Assembly (NCBI GenBank): GCA_004123355.1 | Contig: SCHM01000001.1 | Span: 11,294,193 to 11,358,192, forward strand | Direction: 5' to 3' | Source of the DNA: Amphirosellinia nigrospora | Lineage: Eukaryota > Ascomycota > Sordariomycetes > Xylariales > Xylariaceae | DNA length: 64,000 nt | Shown here: piece by piece, positions 59,083 to 64,000 of the stretch | Position numbering within the stretch: position 1 is the stretch's first letter | Layout of the letters: every line of letters starts with the position of its first letter | Notes under the pieces: generated by a model | Told to the model about the DNA's origin: nothing | The model's input: the letters and a program-made list of their open reading frames with translations, nothing else | Database searches by the model: none | Translations under genes and position numbers: made by a program

Positions 59083-60946
59083 TTGAGTAATGAGGACTTT
59101 ATAACATCTTGGCATAGAGACTTCGGACGTGAACTACACTATTTTGCTCCGACTTTACATCTTCCTTCTAAGATGGACAAAACTACTCCCCTCCTTCAGA
59201 ACCAATCTCATTCCCTTCCGCGCAGACGGCTATTGATGGTCTTTCCAGTCCTCGCTTTGAGACAGTTTATTTCTTTTCTCGAATTAACATCAGTCTCAAC
59301 AAGTCTACCCGCTATCGCGTCTGCGCTGGATACCGGGGCGTCTATTTCCCTAGTCGGATCCAGTTTCCTGATCACCAGCACCAGCATCTAGCTAATCAAT
59401 GGAAGATTGTCAGATATTTTCGGCCGTAAGGCCTCTTTAGTCACAGCTCTTTCCATTATGGGGGTTGGGAACTTGCTGTGCGGCTTCTCTGCCACGGCAG
59501 TGGAGCTATTCGCTGCCCGCGCATTTACTGGCTTCGGGCGGGGCGATCAATGCTCTCGTCCAGATCGCTATTGCCGATATCACGACGCTGGAACAGCGCG
59601 GGTATTATTTTGGCATGGTCGGAATGGCGGTGGCCTTCGACAACGGGCTGGGTCCCGTCATCGGTGGCGTCCTCGCGCAGACGATTGGGTGGAGGTGGGC
59701 GTTTTGGGTTGTCTGTCCATTATGTGTGATGGCGATAGGGTATCTCGTGTCAGTTTGGCCGGCCTCAGTCTCTGCTTCAGCCGAGGACCGAGTCTGGGAC
59801 AAGTTGAAGCTGGTCGACTGGGTAGGCGCCGGGACGAGTTTACTCGGCATCGCATTCTTTTTGGTACGCTAGGGTAAACTAGGCTTCCAATCGAGCCTTG
59901 GATGCTAACTTACTAACCAGATTCCCATATCTCAAGGCGGATTGACTATGCCGTGGACCTCGCCAGTGGCTATATCTATGCCCATAATCGGCGCGATGCT
60001 GCTTGGTGCTTTCGTGGTAGTAGAGGGGCGGCTGGCAAAGCTACCCCTGATGCCAGCTCGATTGTTTCATTATAGTCGCTCCACGAACATCTTGATATAC
60101 ATCAACGTGTTCATTGGCTGGGTATACTGGGGAAATCTATTCGTTCTTCCGTTATATTTTCAAAACGTTCTTGGATCGAGTCCTGCTCGCGCCGGGATCT
60201 TGATGCTTCCTATGGTAATCGCCCATGGACTTACGTCAGGCCTGACAGGCGTTCTCGTATCTATATATGGACATTATAAGCCCATTATCGTCACCGGGGC
60301 GGCTTGCTGGGCCCTGGCTGCAGTTGAAAAGATGCATTACAATCAAGCAACCCCAATCTGGAAGATCGTGATCGTCGGCGTTTTTGACGGCATAGGTGTA
60401 GGCTGTTCTCTGCAGCCTGGTAAGTGTCTCTTTTAGCACTCGCAATACCACTGCATCCACTCACGTGAAGTGTACAGTCCTTGTTGGCCTCCTCGTAGGA
60501 TCTGACACTAAAGATCGAGCTGTCTTGACCGGCTTGCGAAACTTTCTGAGAGATATGGGTGGAGCAACTGGCGTTACGGGTACGTATTCGCCTCCAAGTC
60601 ACTAACACATTTTAAGTGGTCGTCTAAGATGTCTATAGTTTCAGGTACTATTTTGAGCAACGTGCTCTATGGGCAATTGAAATTGAGATTCAGTCCTAGT
60701 CTAATCGCAAAGCTAATCTCGTCGACATTTACCTTAAAAGACCTACAACTGACAGATGAAGAAAGAACGATAATTACTCGGGGGTATATGAAGGGTCTTA
60801 ATGCCGTGTTCGTCTCGTTTGCTGTGCTGATTGCCGTTCATGCTGTTTCATGTGTGTGTATTCAAGACTACGGTTTGAGACTGAGCAGCAGAAACGCGCC
60901 ATGGAAGAAGGCCAGGAAGACAGCGAGTAGGAGGAAATGCCGTTAG
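59083..60946 (+). CDS. MFS drug:H+ antiporter-type transporter, one stop and one frame break
   Basis: Start at 59083 or, more likely, 59173 ('MDKTTPLLQNQSHSLPRRRLL'). Exons about 59083..59867, 59931..60420, about 60478..60581 and about 60642..60946. Many membrane helices; 'LINGRLSDIFGRK' is MFS motif A (loop 2-3), and 'GLGPVIGGVLAQTIGWRWAFWV' is the antiporter motif C plus its following helix, placing it in the DHA-type multidrug group. Central loop and later helices ('INVFIGWVYWGNLFVLPLYFQ') follow family order. A TAG at 59389-59391 stands where a Gln is expected, immediately before motif A; a separate frame break at 59536-59538 needs one G. Probably exports a toxic metabolite or drug; the neighbouring SDR and dioxygenase suggest a shared substrate. 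Confidence 0.85.
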
Positions 60947-61551
60947 AGGGTTCCGTGAACTGAATATGTTTTAGACGGTGTGTGTGTGACAAAAGCTCGT
61001 GTTAAAGTTCTGGGGAATCGAAGTTCGATTCAACTAATAATAGCTTTGGGGATTCTAGGGGCTTGGGTTTGCTTTCAATTTATCATATATCTTACCATCG
61101 TCGTCTAACGCCCTCGAGTTTACTTTAATGATACCATAACCTTTAGGGGATTCGAACTCTTGTATTACACCCTGTTTACTAGTAAGATGGTATTGTCTGT
61201 GCTTGTTGAACTTTGTCGGAGGAAGATTGAACATGTGGCTCGTACCTTGATACGAAGTCTTCCAATCCAGGATTGTTACCTGTTACCACAAACCCTAGCG
61301 CGACGCGACGACATTATCTTGACCCTACAATATTCAACAATTATAATTTACAAGAATAATTAGTAGCAGAGTTGTAATGCCGACTCATGTTCCCATCTCC
61401 TTGCAATGGGGGTACCTACCTTACCAAGTACCTACCTTAAGTACCTAAGGCGCTATGGTTGATTAGGGTAGTGGAGAGTCCGCTTTCGTCCCGTTCAAAC
61501 CGACCATCTACGCACCTCATTCAAGGAATTCGCTGCGCTTCCCTAGACGAC
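60947..61551. other. Intergenic with repeat copy
   Basis: Contains the partial dispersed repeat (60982-61075) and a dense TACCT/AAGTACCT run at 61410-61452 just before the rhomboid gene. Confidence 0.45.
60982..61075 (+). repeat. Dispersed repeat, partial copy
   Basis: GTGTGACAAAAGCTCG, then ATTCAACTAATAATAG, CTTTGGGG, TTCTAGGGG and TTTGCTTTC match blocks d-e of the copy at 39.9 kb in the same order. Confidence 0.55.
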
Positions 61552-62502
61552 ATGTTTCGAATAAGGACGAATCCCTTCAACCTACTCGTGACCAAACCTA
61601 GGCCGCTGAAACGAGCGTATACCACTGGCTCTCAACCATGGTTCCCACCTGTTCGCGTGCTTGGCCCGCGCTGTGGAGTGTGGCTGCATGCAGCACCATC
61701 TATCTTGGATGTGCCGCCTACGAAGTCTACCAAGATGCGCAGCATGCCAAAGAGAGAGGGACGCGGTGGTATCGCCCCAAAACCGCACCAACATTCGAGG
61801 ATCTACAGAACTTGAGAGATAGAGCGGCCGCAAATGATTTGAATCGACTCGATATCTCAACCACTGAACTGTCCGAATTCGCTGACATAGATTTAACGAA
61901 AGGCACCATAGCAGTCACCACGGCAACCCATCTTGCCTACAGCTTAGTGCCAAGAATAAAATATCACTTCGCACATATCCCTGCCGGTCTCCTAACTACA
62001 CCCTCCTCACTTCGGTTTTTGGACACACGGGATTGCTACACCTGGGCATGAACATGTATGGTGTGTTTTGGTTGATGCCAAGCGCTGCGCGCTCTCGAAC
62101 TCTAGAGGGGAGTAGTGCACATCTCGCCGCATTCTACGCCTCGGCTGGTATTCTCAGCTCACTCGCAAGCACTCTGACAGCAATTTGGCCCGGGGGCACA
62201 GCCTATACCGCAGGTCTTGGAGCCAGTGGCGCACTTTTCGCCTTGCTCGGCGTCGTCGGTGTCTCTTTTCCTCATGTTCAATTGGGGGCTCCATTTCTAT
62301 CGGTCAGGCGATGGCGTGCTTTGCTCTCTTCGATGCAATTGGCATCTTTGTCCGGTATCCCTTCTTCAGCCTCGGGCACTCGGCACATCTTGCCGGACTA
62401 GGTGTTGGTGTGGCATACGTGAAACTACACGGTGGGGAGAACATATGGCGTCCCGGTCGTAGAGTGGCTTTCAAGGCGATGCGTACTTTCGGAATAGTAT
62501 GA
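61552..62502 (+). CDS. Rhomboid serine protease, mitochondrial type, three frame breaks
   Basis: The start ATG at 61552 opens a basic, Arg-rich presequence ('MFRIRTNPFNLLVTKPRPLKRAYTTG') typical of mitochondrial import. Then a hydrophobic segment, a linker 'TAPTFEDLQNLRDRAA', 'YHFAHIPAG', and the six-helix rhomboid core: 'TGLLHLGMNMYGVFW' (H and N of the oxyanion region), 'GASGALFALLG' with the catalytic Ser, and 'GHSAHLAGLGVG' with the catalytic His. This is the Pcp1/PARL-like arrangement, which cleaves membrane proteins within the bilayer. Breaks at about 61668, 61991 and 62284-62288 each need one added base in a G or C run. Intact function is likely if these are sequence errors. Confidence 0.85.
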
Positions 62503-62709
62503 GGGGACTGCACAGTTCATTTGAACATTTGAAGGAGAATGTGTTGTCTCTTTGTTTCGAATGGCTTCGTTCAGTTTGACTCTTTACAAATGACTTCGCT
62601 CAGGATGTCCGATCAAAACACGTGTGGGGTGCTTGGCATCCGGCCTGGGTATATTCTTCAGCTATCACAGCTGTCTATCATCAGGATTATAATAACATCA
62701 TACATCGTT

Positions 62710-63686
62710 TTACACTTCGTCATCCTCGACACTGTCAGACTCGCTATCAGCACGACCTTCCTGTTTCAGCATTCCTTTTCCCTTCTTAGCCTTTCCTTTC
62801 GCACCTTTGCCTCTTAGGCCTTCAGGAATCTCCTTGTGTACCACGCCATCCTCGAATAACAATCCGATATCCGGACGCCGGCAACAGCCTTCTTCCATAG
62901 GCTCTGCGTACTTCTTCGGTCGTCACAATTCTTCCTGATGTGGTGAGCTGCCATTTCAACTCTGGAGCCTGCTCCATTGCAGTGCGAAGATGGATCCATA
63001 TGCTAACATCGGCCTTGCTAGGACGGCTTGTTGCTGTTGCGGCAGCGACGGGTAGGAAGGACAAATGGGTAGCACCGTCTGCCCGCTTGATGTTACCCGA
63101 GGCAACCACAAGGGGGTAGTTCTGGTAGGTTGTCTCGTAAACTATGTACTCTGGCAGGTTCTCAGAGTCGGTTTTGAGCGGCTCGCCTCTGGAATCAGAG
63201 GCGCTTGAGATGCGCTGTCACGCTTAGAGTCTCTCCGTATCTGATATGACTCAGCCTTTCTGCATCGGATTCCGGTTCCTGCCGAAGGATAAACCGTGTT
63301 TTGGTGAAGATGGGCATGGCGAATGTCGTTAAGTGTTATCCCGAGATCTTTCATTCTCGTCTGCACCAACTATAGCACGGCGTTAGCTACCATGCTTCTC
63401 GCTCGGGGCATGTGGCAAAATAGAATAAACACACCAGATCAGTAACTCCGACCCATCCCTCTGCGTCACAGATCAGATAGTCGTCCTCCTCGGCCTCTGA
63501 ATCAAGTTCATCTTGCAGGATGGCACGCTTGAGCACAAACGCTACTGCCTTGGCAACAGTTGCATCGGCATTCTCGACTACCCGGTACCCTTGCCTCCTG
63601 CACTTTTTCCGTTGACACTCATCCCTCTGCTCCGCCATGACGGGGGATTTGCTGTGAGAGTGCACTAGGCGGGAGCACGCCTCCAT
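62710..63686 (-). CDS. Tpt1/KptA-like RNA 2'-phosphotransferase, divergent
   Basis: Start at 63686 or 63638; exon 1 to 63435, intron 63434..63370, exon 2 onward with breaks near 63217 and 62880. Order: 'AKAVAFVLKRAILQDEL', 'CDAEGWVGVTDLV', 'GITLNDIRHA' (N-lobe winged-helix-like region), then 'YIVYETTYQNYPLVVASGNIKRADGATHLSFLP', 'DVSIWIHLRTAMEQ' and 'FEDGVVHKEIPEGL' (C-lobe), and a Lys-rich nuclear-type tail. This matches fungal tRNA 2'-phosphotransferases, which remove the splice-junction 2'-phosphate after tRNA ligation using NAD+. The usual 'LLRHG' of the first catalytic motif reads 'VLKRAIL', so the first catalytic Arg-His pair is not conserved. A pseudo-enzyme or a diverged paralogue is possible. 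Confidence 0.55.
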
Positions 63687-63842
63687 TCTGGTTGATGATG
63701 GAAAGAGGGATGAGGACAGAAGCAGCGGCCATTCTTGTATCTCTGTTATATACAGGCTATACAAGACGGGAAAGGTGAATTTGTGGTTTGAAGGCGGGTT
63801 TGCGTATGTCTGTGGGAATGCCGAGTGAGCAGTATCGCACAT

Positions 63843-64000
63843 AGTCAGCAGAACACCTGTGCTAAAGGGTGACCATGTTGGTCAACTTATACATTCACAT
63901 ACACTCCTCACTGAGGCGACTCATCGAACGTCCGAAAACGGCATCCTTGCCACGACACTGCCCCTTGCAGATTGTGTTGGAGATCGTGGACTTGACCGCT
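63843..64000. other. Window end, nothing recognised
   Basis: No coding region or repeat supported in the last 158 bases. Confidence 0.4.

Noticed and set aside
61140-61170. tRNA-like B box (minus strand, AGTTCGAATCCC)
   Set aside because: No matching D arm, anticodon arm or acceptor stem could be folded around it.
1-64000. CRISPR arrays, rRNA, viral or bacterial mobile genes
   Set aside because: No regularly spaced identical repeats, rRNA core sequences, reverse transcriptase, transposase or capsid motifs were seen on either strand.

Overview
This window is nuclear DNA from a filamentous ascomycete (Pezizomycotina). Genes sit on both strands and many carry one to several short introns (about 49-150 nt) with GT...AG ends and CTAAC/TACTAAC-like branch sites. 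Families typical of moulds are present: SUR7, an EsdC-like protein, fungal Zn2Cys6 and OrsD-type regulators, epsilon-COP and SIN Cdc14. No bacterial operons, rRNA, CRISPR or viral genes are seen. I cannot name the genus.

Layout. 0-10 kb: secreted PLC-like phosphodiesterase (-), SUR7/PalI membrane protein (+), mRNA 3'-end factor Mpe1 (+), EsdC-like glycogen-binding protein (-). 12-18 kb: HD-domain hydrolase (+), spliced F-box-like protein (-), small secreted Ala/Ser/Thr-rich protein (-). 18-21 kb: gene-poor, with relics of a dispersed repeat. 21-26.3 kb: an unusual OrsD-type zinc-finger plus fungal transcription-factor protein (-), divergent from an intact FAD monooxygenase (+) across a promoter holding a degenerate duplication, then an unrecognised protein (-). 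27-36 kb: Cys-rich type I membrane protein (+), Cdc14 (-), geranylgeranyl diphosphate synthase (+), epsilon-COP (-), F-box protein (+). 36-41.7 kb: a dead isocitrate-lyase/PEP-mutase-like gene, a charged unknown protein, then an AT-rich, repeat-bearing desert. 41.7-50.4 kb: damaged Zn2Cys6 regulator, a candidate PARP16-like ADP-ribosyltransferase, an RRM-like protein, a long coiled-coil protein. 51-61 kb: Ras-like remnant and a fungal kinase, then SDR, TauD/TfdA dioxygenase and MFS transporter, all in one direction. 61.5-64 kb: mitochondrial-type rhomboid protease (+) and a Tpt1/KptA-like RNA 2'-phosphotransferase (-).

Most genes are unrelated housekeeping or cellular functions. Two groups could act together: the regulator/monooxygenase pair at 21-25 kb, and the SDR/dioxygenase/MFS trio at 55-61 kb. 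No PKS, NRPS or terpene cyclase is visible, so neither is a proven biosynthetic cluster.

The main caveat is data quality. About 17 genes are broken by single-base frame shifts, and nearly all can be repaired by adding one base to an existing homopolymer. Because essential genes (mpe1) are hit repeatedly, I read these mostly as homopolymer under-calling rather than biology, and I annotate the genes across the breaks. A few lesions (13-bp and 12-bp micro-duplications, a CAG-to-TAG-type stop, a lost zinc ligand) do not fit that explanation and may be real decay.
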